Of a stretch of 64,000 bases of DNA, positions 16,995 through 25,802 are shown in pieces. Position 1 is the first letter of the stretch. Every line of letters starts with the position of its first letter. A program made the translations under genes and the position numbers. The stretch spans positions 3,348,001-3,412,000 of the forward strand of contig OZ251509.1 in the NCBI GenBank assembly GCA_965242855.1, read 5' to 3'. Under the pieces are notes generated by a model, which searched no databases, was not told the origin of the DNA, and saw only the letters and a list, made by a program, of their open reading frames with translations. The DNA comes from WTGU01 sp965242855. GTDB taxonomy: Bacteria; Pseudomonadota; Alphaproteobacteria; UBA828.

Positions 16995-17840
16995 TCAGGT
17001 CGCCATGCCGAAGATCAGCACGAAGACGATCGGCGTCAGGCTGGCGAAGGCGATGAGGCCGAAGCCGTCGATCAAGGGGTTGCGCCCGCGAATCGCCGTG
17101 GCCAGGCCGACCCCGAGCGCGGTCACCATCGGCACGGTGATGGTGGAGGTGGTGACGCCGCCCGAATCGTAGGCGATCCCGACGATCTCGTCCGGCGCCA
17201 GGAAGGTCAGGCCGACCGCGAGGACGTAGCCGCCGATGATCCAGTAATGGAGCGGCCAGCCCTTGAGAATGCGGACCACGCCGAGGGCGATCCCGACCCC
17301 GACGGCACCGGCGACGGTGTAGCGAAGGCCGAATGCGTAAGCGTCGCGGGCGCCGGCGTCCCCGGCGATGACCCCGGCCTCCGCGGCGCTGCGCGCGGCC
17401 TCGCCGGTGACGGCGATCAGGGCGGGCTCGGCAACGGTCGTCCCGAATCCCAGGGCGAAGGCGAAGGCGAGCAACCAGAACAGGCTGCCCTTGTGGGCGA
17501 ACCCCTGGGCCAGGCCCTCGCCGAGCGGGAAGAGCCCCATCTCCAGCCCCTTGACGAAGAGCGCGAGCCCCACCATCACGAAGACCAGCCCGCCCAGGAC
17601 GTCGCCGAGGGCGGGAAAGGGCTGGCGCAGAATCAGGAGCTGGAAGACCGCGATCACTGCGACGATCGGCGCCAGATCGCGGAGCGTGCCGAGCACCAAG
17701 CCCGCGGAGGACAGCGCGACCACGGCGAGCGGACTACGCTTCAGGCGCGCGAGCGCGCGACCCCATGAACGATCGGGCCTGCGTTCGGCGTCAGTGCGCG
17801 CGTTCACGTTCCCCCGGTCCCCTCCCCGCCTTATACGCAC
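16995..17840 (-). CDS. DUF1538 family membrane protein (first of pair)
   Basis: A 281-residue paralogue of the next gene, with matching motifs GFGTTVAEPALIAVTGEAA, GIAYDSGGVTTSTITVPMV and GRNPLIDGFGLIAF. The two proteins align along most of their length, as expected for a heterodimer that arose by duplication. This copy has an extra charged N-terminal stretch; a GTG at 17807 (VNARTDAERR) is an equally reasonable start. The proposed role is monovalent cation/proton antiport at the inner membrane. It is first in the tight leftward set, 36 bases behind the glycosyltransferase stop. Confidence 0.87.
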   Translation of the reverse strand: MRIRRGGDRGNVNARTDAERRPDRSWGRALARLKRSPLAVVALSSAGLVLGTLRDLAPIVAVIAVFQLLILRQPFPALGDVLGGLVFVMVGLALFVKGLEMGLFPLGEGLAQGFAHKGSLFWLLAFAFALGFGTTVAEPALIAVTGEAARSAAEAGVIAGDAGARDAYAFGLRYTVAGAVGVGIALGVVRILKGWPLHYWIIGGYVLAVGLTFLAPDEIVGIAYDSGGVTTSTITVPMVTALGVGLATAIRGRNPLIDGFGLIAFASLTPIVFVLIFGMAT

Positions 17841-17876
17841 TCCGCCCGCCGGTGAAAAGATCCCGCCTCCGGCCCG

Positions 17877-19090
17877 TCACGCGGAGCGGCGCGCGGCGCC
17901 CAGCGCCTTCCGATAGATCGCGAGATAGCGTTCGGCGAGATGGTCCGACCGGAACCGCGCGCCGGCCGCGCGGCAGGCACCGGCGAGCGCGCCTGCCGGC
18001 GGCTCTCCGGCCACCACGCGGGCCAGGGTGGAGGCCAGCGCGCCCGCCTCGCCGGGGTCGTACAACAGACCCGTCTCGCCGTGGCGGACGATTTCCGGGT
18101 TGCCGCCGCGGTCGGAGGCTACGACCGGAACCCCGCAGGCGTGCGCTTCCAGGATGACCCGCGGCAGGGGTTCGTGCCAGAGCGACGGGACCATCACCCA
18201 GTCGGCGGCGCGATAGACCCGGCGCGGCTCGACCCAGCCCAGCCAGCGAATGGCGGGCGCGTCGAACCGGCCCTTCAGATGCGAGACGTAGGCGTCCTTG
18301 CCGTCTCCCGCGATCAGCAGCGCCCACTCGTCGGGCGGCAGAAGGCGCGTCGCTTCCAACAGCCGCTCGACGCCCTTTTCGGGTGCCACGCGCCCAAGGA
18401 AGGCGAGAGTGACGACGCCGGTGCCGGGCCGGGCCGGTTCCGCCGCCGTGTCCTCCGCGCGAATCCGGGAGGCGTTGTAGACGACCGCCCGTTGCGCGGT
18501 GGGCGCGAAGTAGCCGGCCCGCAGATGCCGGTCGAGGATGTCGCGGCTGTTGCCCACGACGGCGTCCACGGAGCGCGACAACCGGCGGGCACCCAGGGCG
18601 AACGGGACGCATCCGAGGCAGGTCCTCCCGCAGTTCCGCCCGTTCCGGTAGCGCGCGGAAAAGGGGCACATGAGGAAGTGATCCCGCAAGGTGTGGACGA
18701 CCGGCAGGGATCGCGCCTTCGCCGCACGCCAAGCCAGAAGGCCGAGGCCGCTCAGGTTGTTGGTGTGGATGAGGTCCACGCGCATTCCGTCGAGCGCGCG
18801 GGCGACGGTGTGCGCCATCGGCAGGTTGAGCGCATCGCGCGCGTGGTACAGCCAATCTTCCAGCGCGCGCGGTCCCTGCCGTCGAACGGCCAGAAGAAAT
18901 TCCGCGCCGCCAGATAGTGGACGCGGATGCCGTCCTCCCGCTCCGTTCTCCCCGCGGAGTCGGGGCAAAGCGTGACGACTTCCGGCTCCACGCCGCGCCC
19001 GGCCAGAGCATCGGCCAGGATCTCGACCGATTTCTCCGCGCCACCGGAGACGTAGGGGGAGTACTTCTCGTTGAGGATGGCGACCTTCAT
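17877..19090 (-). CDS. glycosyltransferase family 4 protein, interrupted by a frameshift
   Basis: A GT-B (GT4) glycosyltransferase read in two frames. The N-terminus MKVAILNEKYSPYVSGGAE starts at 19090 with the classic GGAE donor/acceptor loop. The frame continues to FFWPFDGRDRARWKIG and then loses sense. The remaining 330 or so residues (ALEDWLYHARDALNLPMA onward, with HTNNLSGLG, FLGRVAPEKGVERLLEA and the EAHACGVPVVASDRGGNPE nucleotide site) lie in another frame. The switch falls in an alternating CG tract at about 18863-18872; one added base would restore a single 405-residue protein. A Cys-rich acceptor patch (NCGRTCLGC) is retained. The substrate is unknown. Confidence 0.75.
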
Positions 19091-19207
19091 CCGCTGCGGC
19101 CCGTTCGTACGAGGCGCGCCATGGTAGCGGAGAAACGCGCGCGACGGGCCGCGCCCCCGCGGGGTCGAGCGCCGAATTTTCGGTGGTGCCCGCGGTCCGC
19201 GCCGGTG

Positions 19208-19238
19208 TAAAATGCGGATGCAAAGCGTTCTCAATGCG
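19208..19238 (+). promoter_or_regulatory. candidate Fur/Mur box with -10 element before the iron ABC genes
   Basis: TGCAAAGCGTTCTCAATGCG (19219-19238) resembles the proteobacterial Fur-box form TGCAAATnnTTCTCATTTGC. A -10-like TAAAAT lies at 19208-19213, which places the box over the expected transcription start. The ATG of the ferric-iron binding protein is 23 bases downstream, with AAGGAG at 19248-19253. The position suits iron-dependent repression. Confidence 0.45.
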
Positions 19239-19261
19239 CTGCGAAAGAAGGAGACGACGCC

Positions 19262-20380
19262 ATGCGTTCGGAAAGAGACATGGGCGGCGGACATGCGGCG
19301 AAGGCCCCCGCGGAAGCGGCGCAGGGCCTATGCACGAGGGCGGCGCGGCTCGTCCGGCTCGGCGTTCTGGCCGCCTTGGCCGGCCTCGTCGGAACGGCCG
19401 GGAACACCGGCGCGACCGGGAGCGCCGGCGCGGACGAGGCGCTCAACCTCTATTCGCACCGGCAGCCTTTCCTCATCGAGCCGGTCCTCGACGCCTTCAC
19501 CGCCGAAACCGGCGTTCCGGTGAACGTCGTCTACGCTTCCAAGGGTCTCGTCCAGCGGCTCAAGGCCGAGCACAGGAACAGCCCGGCGGACGTGGTGCTG
19601 ACCGTCGACATCGGCCGCCTGAGCGTCTATGCGGACGAAGCGCTCCTGGCCCCGGTGGAGTCGACGGTTCTGGCCGGCGGCATCCCGGCCCACCTGCGGG
19701 ATCCGGCGAAGCGCTGGTTCGGCCTCTCGAAGCGGGCGCGAGTCATCGCCGTCTCCGGGGAGCGGGTCGCCCGAGGCGAGATCGCCCGCTACGAGGATCT
19801 GGCGGACCCGAAATGGGCCGGACGCATCTGCACGCGTCCCGGCAGCCACGTCTACAACCGCGCCCTCATGGCCTCGATGATCGCCGCCCACGGCGAGGAG
19901 AAGGCCGAGGAATGGGCACGCGGCCTGGTCGCCAACCTGGCGCGGCGCCCCCAGGGCAACGACCGGGCGCAGGTCAAGGCTATCCACGAGGGCGTCTGCG
20001 ACGTAGCCCTGATCAACAGCTACTACTTCGGGAAGCTCAAATATTCCGACATCCCCGAACAGCGCGAGTGGGTGGAGAACGTCGGGCTCGTCTTTCCCAA
20101 CCAGGACGACCGAGGCACGCACATCAACATATCGGGTGGCGGCGTCGCCAAATACTCCGACAACAAGGAGACGGCGGCGCGGTTCCTGGAGTTCCTCGTC
20201 GGCGAGACGGCGCAGTCCATCTACGGCGCGGTCAACTACGAGTATCCGGTGAATCCCGCCGTCGCGGCCTCCCCGGAGGTCCGCTCCTGGGGGGACTTCA
20301 AGGAAGACTCGCTGCCGGTCGCGCGCATCGCGGAACTCTCGCCGGCGGCGCAGAGAGTGATTGACCGGACCGGGTGGTAG
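19262..20380 (+). CDS. Fe(3+) ABC transporter substrate-binding protein
   Basis: A 372-residue periplasmic binding protein of the FbpA/FutA ferric-ion family. After a long charged leader and a hydrophobic core (residues 30-47) the mature domain starts near ADEALNLYSHRQP. The signature tyrosine pair that chelates Fe(III) is Y254-Y255 in LINSYYFGKLK; FPNQDDRGTHINISGGGV follows. AAGGAG at 19248-19253 supports the first ATG despite the long leader. The stop overlaps the GTG of the permease gene. It should deliver iron to the downstream permease. Confidence 0.93.
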   Translation: MRSERDMGGGHAAKAPAEAAQGLCTRAARLVRLGVLAALAGLVGTAGNTGATGSAGADEALNLYSHRQPFLIEPVLDAFTAETGVPVNVVYASKGLVQRLKAEHRNSPADVVLTVDIGRLSVYADEALLAPVESTVLAGGIPAHLRDPAKRWFGLSKRARVIAVSGERVARGEIARYEDLADPKWAGRICTRPGSHVYNRALMASMIAAHGEEKAEEWARGLVANLARRPQGNDRAQVKAIHEGVCDVALINSYYFGKLKYSDIPEQREWVENVGLVFPNQDDRGTHINISGGGVAKYSDNKETAARFLEFLVGETAQSIYGAVNYEYPVNPAVAASPEVRSWGDFKEDSLPVARIAELSPAAQRVIDRTGW

Positions 20381-22053
20381 GAATCTCGGCGGCGGCGCGC
20401 GGGCGCCTCCACCTTCCCTTCGCGCGGCCGAGCCGCTGGTCGATCGCCGCGCTGGCCCTGGCGCTGGCCCTGCTGGCGCCGGTCCTTGCCGTTTTCGCTG
20501 CCGCTTCCGGCGACAGCGGAGGGCTCTGGGGGCACCTCTTCGAGACGGTGCTGCCCCGCTACGTCGTCAACACGCTCCTCCTCATGGCAGGAGTCGGCGG
20601 GGTCAGCCTCGTGTTCGGCGTGAGCACGGCGTGGGTGGTGACGCGCTACGATTTCTTCGGTCGACGCGTCCTCGAATGGATGCTCGTCCTGCCCTTCGCC
20701 GTGCCGGCCTACCTCATCGCCTATGTCTACACGGATTTCCTCGACTATGCCGGCCCGGTGCAGGGCGCGCTGCGCGACGCCTTCGGCTGGCGGACGAGCC
20801 GCGATTACTGGTTTCCCGAAATCCGCTCCATGGGCGGCGCCATCCTGGTGATGGGCACCGTACTCTACCCTTACGTCTACATGATGGCGCGCGCGGCCTT
20901 CAAGCTGACGCCCCATTCCCTGTTCGAGCTCGCGCGGGTCCACGACCGGAGCCTGTTCCGCAAGGTGGGCCTGCCGCTGGCCCGGCCGGCGATCGCCGCC
21001 GGGCTGGCGCTCGTCCTGATGGAGACGGCGTCGGATTTCGGCACGGTCGAGTATTTCTCCCTGGAGACGCTGACCCTCGGAATCGTCAATGTCTGGCTCG
21101 GCATGAACAGCCTGCCCGCCGCGGCGCAGATCGCCTCGCTGACCTTCCTGTTCGTGATCGCGATGCTGGTGTTGGAACTCCATTCCCGGCACCGCCGCCG
21201 CTACGTCGATACCGGCGCGCGCGTGATCGGCTTGGCGCCGGTCCGCGCCGGGCGGGCGACGGCGGCATGCTGCTTCGTCGTCTGCATGGTGCCGGTGACG
21301 ATCGGGTTCCTGATTCCGGTCGGCGTCCTCCTGCGCTTTGCGGCGGGGGGCTATGTGGTTCCCGATTTCGGGGAAGTCTTCGCGGTCTCCCTCAACTCGG
21401 TCCTCGTCGCGCTCGCGGGCGCCGCGCTGGTGATGTGCGTCGCGGTCCTGATGGTCGCCGCCGCCCACAGGGGCGGCCGCCCCCTCAAGACGCTCGTCGG
21501 CATCGCCTCCACAGGCTACGCCTTCCCCGGCCCGATCCTCGCCATCGGCGTCGTCGCCTTCGCCGGCGCGGTGGACCGCGGGCTCGACGGCCTGATCTCC
21601 GGCGTCATCGGCATCCCGTTCGGCGGCTTCATGGCCGGCGGGATCGGCTTGGTGCTGTTCGCCTGCGTGGTCCGCTTCCAGGCGATCGGCTACGGCGCGC
21701 TGACCTCAGGCATCAACCGCCTGCCGCCCGACATGATGGCGGTGGGGCGCACGCTCGGGCGCGGCTTCGCCGCGAACCTCCTCCGCGTGATCGCGCCCCT
21801 GCTCGGGACCTCGTTCCTGGCCGGTGGCCTTCTGGTGTTCGTGGATGTGATGAAGGAGCTGCCCATGACCCTTCTCCTGCGGCCGTTCGGTTTCGAGACC
21901 CTGGCGACCCATGTCTACCAGTTCGCCAAGGACGAGCTCCTGGAGCAGGCGGCGATCCCGGCGCTGTTCATCGTACTCGCCGGCGCCGGCCCGGTCGTCC
22001 TCATGAACGCCGCCCTGGGCCGCATCGGCGAGGGCCGGTCCGGCGCGCGCTGA
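20374..22053 (+). CDS. iron ABC transporter permease (FbpB/SfuB type, fused two-domain)
   Basis: A 559-residue permease with two tandem binding-protein-dependent transport domains, each followed by an EAA-like loop: GLPLARPAIAAGLALVLME in the first half and VIAPLLGTSFLAGGLLVF in the second. About twelve membrane segments are visible. The size and internal duplication match ferric-iron FbpB/SfuB/CysTW-type permeases. The GTG start overlaps the binding-protein stop, so translation is coupled. No ATP-binding subunit gene follows, which is unusual for this three-gene system. Confidence 0.92.
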   Translation: MVGISAAARGRLHLPFARPSRWSIAALALALALLAPVLAVFAAASGDSGGLWGHLFETVLPRYVVNTLLLMAGVGGVSLVFGVSTAWVVTRYDFFGRRVLEWMLVLPFAVPAYLIAYVYTDFLDYAGPVQGALRDAFGWRTSRDYWFPEIRSMGGAILVMGTVLYPYVYMMARAAFKLTPHSLFELARVHDRSLFRKVGLPLARPAIAAGLALVLMETASDFGTVEYFSLETLTLGIVNVWLGMNSLPAAAQIASLTFLFVIAMLVLELHSRHRRRYVDTGARVIGLAPVRAGRATAACCFVVCMVPVTIGFLIPVGVLLRFAAGGYVVPDFGEVFAVSLNSVLVALAGAALVMCVAVLMVAAAHRGGRPLKTLVGIASTGYAFPGPILAIGVVAFAGAVDRGLDGLISGVIGIPFGGFMAGGIGLVLFACVVRFQAIGYGALTSGINRLPPDMMAVGRTLGRGFAANLLRVIAPLLGTSFLAGGLLVFVDVMKELPMTLLLRPFGFETLATHVYQFAKDELLEQAAIPALFIVLAGAGPVVLMNAALGRIGEGRSGAR

Positions 22054-22217
22054 CCGGCGGCGGGCGCCGGCGCACGGATCGCTGCGGTCGCCTCGTCTGG
22101 CCGCTGATCGTGCCACGATCGATTGCGGCACCGCTCGACCTCCGGTATGGGACGCTGGATCGAGGGTACGCCGCCCGGTCGCGGCCTGCACTGGACCATA
22201 TTCGCGAGGGAAGCACC

Positions 22218-22541
22218 GTGGCGAAGCAAGACCGCTGGTTCATTTACGTGCCGGAGATAGAATTGGAGACCTTCGTCTTCTTCCACTTCAAGGGAGACGA
22301 ATACGGTCGGTCGTGGAGCGGAAGTGACTACTCGGGACCGGGTATCCCGACGCCGCAGTACGCGAAGGACTTTCCGGAAAATTGGCGCGCGAACGACATG
22401 CTCTCCATGGCCGGGAGACCGGGCAACCACGCCGTGCAGGTGGAAGAGCATCGTATCAACGACGCGAACTGGTATCGCTTCCAGATCCGCTGGCTCAACA
22501 AGAAACACCTGAAATCGGCACCGCCTCCGGCCTCTCCATAA
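22218..22541 (+). CDS. hypothetical protein
   Basis: A 107-residue ORF from a GTG with a GAGGGA ribosome site seven bases before it. It is rich in aromatic residues (DRWFIYVPEIELETFVFF, NWYRFQIRWLNKK) and has a Ser/Gly/Pro stretch around residues 35-50. No signal peptide or membrane segment is seen, and I do not recognise the family. Base composition is lower in GC than the neighbours, so it may be acquired. It stands 164 bases after the iron permease, in a short accessory stretch that also holds the broken aspartic protease. Confidence 0.55.
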   Translation: MAKQDRWFIYVPEIELETFVFFHFKGDEYGRSWSGSDYSGPGIPTPQYAKDFPENWRANDMLSMAGRPGNHAVQVEEHRINDANWYRFQIRWLNKKHLKSAPPPASP

Positions 22542-22580
22542 GCGATACCGCGCGACAGTCGGTCGCCGATACTCGACGTG

Positions 22581-23004
22581 CTACGGCAAGCGCTTCAGGT
22601 TCAGCAACGGATAGTCGGGCGCTCGAGGATGCAACGCCTGCTTGGCGCAGTCGGCGATCAAGTCCAGGACCTCGAGAATCACCTGGCCGATCAACGGCTC
22701 CGAGAGCGGCGGTCCGACGATCGCATCCGTACTCATGAACCGGTCGCCGATCCGCACGGTCACGGGGCCGGCGACAGGGCGCTCCTCCTTACCTTTCGTC
22801 GGCACAGGTGACGATGACGGTGCGTTGCGTCGCCAAGCCGAGCCGTTCCACCACGTTCTGCGGCAACACCAGCGTCACGGCGCCGGTGTCGACGATGCCG
22901 TCCACCCGGGTTCGACGCACCGCCGCCTCGTCGCGCCGGCCCTGGACGGACATGCCGCGGTCGACGGCGTTTTCCAACTCCATGCTGGCGACGATGGCAC
23001 CCAT
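22581..23004 (-). pseudogene. retropepsin-like clan AA aspartic protease, frameshifted
   Basis: Two overlapping leftward frames together give one retroviral-type aspartic protease of about 140 residues. The first (from ATG 23004) reads MGAIVASMELENAVDRG and contains the active-site motif GIVDTGAVTLVLP, then TVIVTCADER and a stop at 22789-22791. The second continues without loss as KEERPVAGPVTVRIGDRF, PLIGQVILEVLDLIAD and PDYPLLNLK. One surplus base near 22791 explains the break. The family processes or degrades proteins as a homodimer; the frameshift should remove the flap and C-terminal strand unless it is a sequencing error. Confidence 0.65.
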
Positions 23005-23171
23005 GCCCGTTTCCGCTCCCGACCGACGACGAACCCGCGGCCCGAAGCCTGACTGAAAGCCGGAGCGCCCGTCAACCGGGCCATCGGCGAGCCCCGTCGC
23101 CCGACGGTCGCGCCGGCGCGACCGATGCGGCACACTGGCGAGCCAGCTTGGCGGACTGGAGGAGGCCATCG

Positions 23172-24119
23172 ATGGCAAAGGTGACGAAGGCGGCGCCCGG
23201 CAGCGTCGTGACGCTGGAAAACCGCTTCGCAGAAGGCGCGGCCTTCATGGACGGCGCCTACGTGCCGATCGGCGAAGCCCGCATCCCGATCCTCGACTGG
23301 GGGTTCACCCGCTCCGACGTCACCTACGACGTGGTGCACGTCTGGGGCGGGAAGTTCTTCCGCCTCAGGCACCATCTCGACCGCTTCGAGAAGAGCCTGG
23401 CCAGCGTCCGCATGACGATCCCCCACGACCGCGCCGAGGTCATCGCGATCCTGATGCGGCTCATGCGCCTCACGCAGCTCCGCGACGCCTATGTGGAGGT
23501 GCTGTGCACGCGCGGAATGCCTCCCAAGGGCACCCGCGACCCGCGCGCCTGCGAGAACCGCTTCGTCGCCTTCGCGATCCCCTTCGTGTGGATCGCCGAC
23601 GAGGAGATGCGCGAACGCGGCATTGACCTCCACGTCAGCGCTTATCTGCGTATCCCGCCGGCCTCGGTCGATCCCACGGCCAAGAACTTCCACTGGGGCG
23701 ACATGATCCGCGCGACCTTCGATTGCCACGAGGCGGAGTGCGACATGCCGGTGGTGGTGGACCTCGAGGGCAACATCGCCGAGGGGCCGGGCTTCAACGT
23801 CTTCGCCGTCCGCGGCGGGACGGTGACGACGCCGGGCGGCACCTGCCTCGAAGGCATCACCCGCCGGACGGCCCTCGACCTGATGGCCGAGATGAACGTG
23901 CGTGCAGAGATCGGCACCGTCTCCCCCGGCGCCCTGCGGGCGGCGGACGAGGTGTTCCTCACCAGCACCGCCGGCGGCATCCTGCCGGTGACCAGGATCG
24001 ATCACGCGCCCGTGGGCGACGGCACCGTCGGGCCGGTGACGACGCGGCTGCGCGACCTTTACTGGCGGCGCCACGACGAAGGGTGGGACGCGACGCCGAT
24101 CGACTACGGGGCCGCCTGA
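23172..24119 (+). CDS. class IV aminotransferase (branched-chain/D-amino-acid aminotransferase type)
   Basis: A 315-residue fold-type IV PLP enzyme. The N-domain has PILDWGFTRSDVTYDVVHVW and RHHLDRFEKSL; the PLP lysine is in PTAKNFHWGDMIRA. The C-domain has EGPGFNVFAVRGG, TPGGTCLEGITRRTALDL and DEVFLTSTAGGILPV. The general family includes IlvE, D-alanine transaminase and aminodeoxychorismate lyase; the exact substrate cannot be assigned. GGAGGAGG six bases upstream fixes the ATG at 23172. It is followed after 27 bases by the GroEL-like gene. Confidence 0.88.
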   Translation: MAKVTKAAPGSVVTLENRFAEGAAFMDGAYVPIGEARIPILDWGFTRSDVTYDVVHVWGGKFFRLRHHLDRFEKSLASVRMTIPHDRAEVIAILMRLMRLTQLRDAYVEVLCTRGMPPKGTRDPRACENRFVAFAIPFVWIADEEMRERGIDLHVSAYLRIPPASVDPTAKNFHWGDMIRATFDCHEAECDMPVVVDLEGNIAEGPGFNVFAVRGGTVTTPGGTCLEGITRRTALDLMAEMNVRAEIGTVSPGALRAADEVFLTSTAGGILPVTRIDHAPVGDGTVGPVTTRLRDLYWRRHDEGWDATPIDYGAA

Positions 24120-24146
24120 CCGGCCCGTCCGCCGGCGGCACGCGCC

Positions 24147-25802
24147 ATGATCGACGGCATCCCGGGGCCGAAGCGGATCGGCCTCGGCGCACCGGCGCGG
24201 GCCGGGCTCCTGCGCGGCGCGCGGATCGTCGGCGGCATCGTCGGCGGCACCCTCGGGCCGGCCGGACGGGCGGTCCTGCTCGAACGCAAGCATGCCGCGC
24301 CCTGGATTTCGACGGACGGCTACACCATCGCCCGGCACATCGACCTCGCCGACCGCTTCGAAGACATGGGCGGCCGCCTGATCCGCCATGTCGGCGCGCG
24401 GGTGAGCGACGAGGCCGGCGATGGCTCCACCACGGCGATGGTGCTGGCGGCGGCGCTGCTGACGGAAGGCGGCAAGGCGGTGGCGGCCGGCGCCGACCCG
24501 ATGGGCGTCGCGCATGGGATCGAACGCGGCCTGCGCGCCGCCGACGCCGCGCTCCGCGAGCAATCCCGCCCGCTGCCCGCGCACGGGGGCCTGGAGCGCG
24601 TGGCCCGCCTCGCCGCCAACGGCGACGACGAGATCGCGCGCCACCTGGCGACGGCCGTGCGCCGCGTCGGACGCGACGGAGTCGTCGCCATCGACGAGGC
24701 GAAAGGCGTCGAGACGACCCTCGCCGTGCACGAGGGCATGAGCTTCGACGAGGGCTACGTGTCGCCGGCCTTCGTCACCGACCCGGACGACATGACGACC
24801 GTCCTGGAGGACGCCTACGTGCTCGTGCACGAGACGACGATCTCCAGCGTGGACGCGATCGTGCCGGCGCTCCGTGCCTTCGCGAAGTCGACGCATTCGC
24901 TGCTGGTCGTCGCCGAGGACGTGACGGGGGATGCTCTGGCGACGCTGATCGTCAACAAGCGCCGGGGCGGGCTTCGCGTCGCCGCGGTCAAGGCGCCCGG
25001 TTTCGGGCGCTGGCGCAAGCCGATGCTCGAGGACATCGCCATCGCGACGGGCGGCGAGATCGTCACCGGCGAGCGCGGCAACGCGCTGGAGAACCTGAAG
25101 CCTTCCATGCTGGGCGCGGCGCGGAAGGTGCACATCGCCCGCGACCGCACGACCATCGTGGGTGGCAAGGGCGACGCGGTGGCCATCCGCCGTCGGTGCG
25201 ACGCCCTGCGGCGGGAAGCGGAGGCGGAGAAGTATCTCAGCTTCGACCGCGAGAAGCTCCAGGAGCGCCTCGCCCGCCTCGCCGCCGGGATCGCCGAACT
25301 CCGCCTCGGCGGCGCGACCGAGACCGAATTGCGGGCGCGCAAGGAGCGGGCCAACGACGCCTTGAGCGCCGTGCGCGCGGCGGAGGCGGAAGGCGTCGTT
25401 CCCGGCGGCGGCGTCGCGCTGCTGCGTGCGTCCCAGGCGCTGCCGGCCGCCGGAGCGGGCGACTCCGACGAGGCGATGGGCGCCGCCGCGCTGGCAGCGG
25501 CGCTCGCGGCGCCGATGCGGCGGATCGTCGGGAACGCCGGCGGCGACGCCTCCCTCGCCGTCGCCCGCGCCAGGGAACACGACAACCCGCATTGGGGCTT
25601 CGACGCCGCCGCACGGCGCTATCGCGACCTGTCGCGCGCGGGCGTCGTCGATCCGACGAAGGTGGTCCGCACGGCGCTCCGCTTCGGAGTCTCCGCCGCG
25701 GTGCGCGCGCTCGCCGCCGAGGCGGTCGTCGCCGGCTTTCCCGGAGCGCGAAGGGAGGTCCCGGCCGGGCGGCCGAAAACGGCGCAGGAGGAAACGCCTT
25801 AG
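24147..25802 (+). CDS. divergent GroEL-like chaperonin (60 kDa), orphan
   Basis: A 551-residue group I chaperonin homologue. ATPase residues are kept: GTLGPAGRAVLLE, TDGYTIARHIDLADRFEDMG, DEAGDGSTTAMVL and ERANDALSAVRAAEAEG followed by VVPGGGVALL. The apical domain has GMSFDEGYVSPAF, where E. coli has GYLSPYF, so one of the hydrophobic substrate/GroES contacts is Ala. The C-terminus ends GRPKTAQEETP, without the GGM repeat tail. No groES is adjacent. The N-terminus (IDGIPGPKRIGLGAPARAG) is also diverged. It is probably an auxiliary or specialised chaperonin rather than the housekeeping one. Confidence 0.9.
   Translation: MIDGIPGPKRIGLGAPARAGLLRGARIVGGIVGGTLGPAGRAVLLERKHAAPWISTDGYTIARHIDLADRFEDMGGRLIRHVGARVSDEAGDGSTTAMVLAAALLTEGGKAVAAGADPMGVAHGIERGLRAADAALREQSRPLPAHGGLERVARLAANGDDEIARHLATAVRRVGRDGVVAIDEAKGVETTLAVHEGMSFDEGYVSPAFVTDPDDMTTVLEDAYVLVHETTISSVDAIVPALRAFAKSTHSLLVVAEDVTGDALATLIVNKRRGGLRVAAVKAPGFGRWRKPMLEDIAIATGGEIVTGERGNALENLKPSMLGAARKVHIARDRTTIVGGKGDAVAIRRRCDALRREAEAEKYLSFDREKLQERLARLAAGIAELRLGGATETELRARKERANDALSAVRAAEAEGVVPGGGVALLRASQALPAAGAGDSDEAMGAAALAAALAAPMRRIVGNAGGDASLAVARAREHDNPHWGFDAAARRYRDLSRAGVVDPTKVVRTALRFGVSAAVRALAAEAVVAGFPGARREVPAGRPKTAQEETP

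Noticed and set aside
16208..17840. The two DUF1538 genes as a duplication artefact of assembly
   Set aside because: The proteins share motifs but differ at most positions and in length, so they are old paralogues, not a repeated assembly segment.
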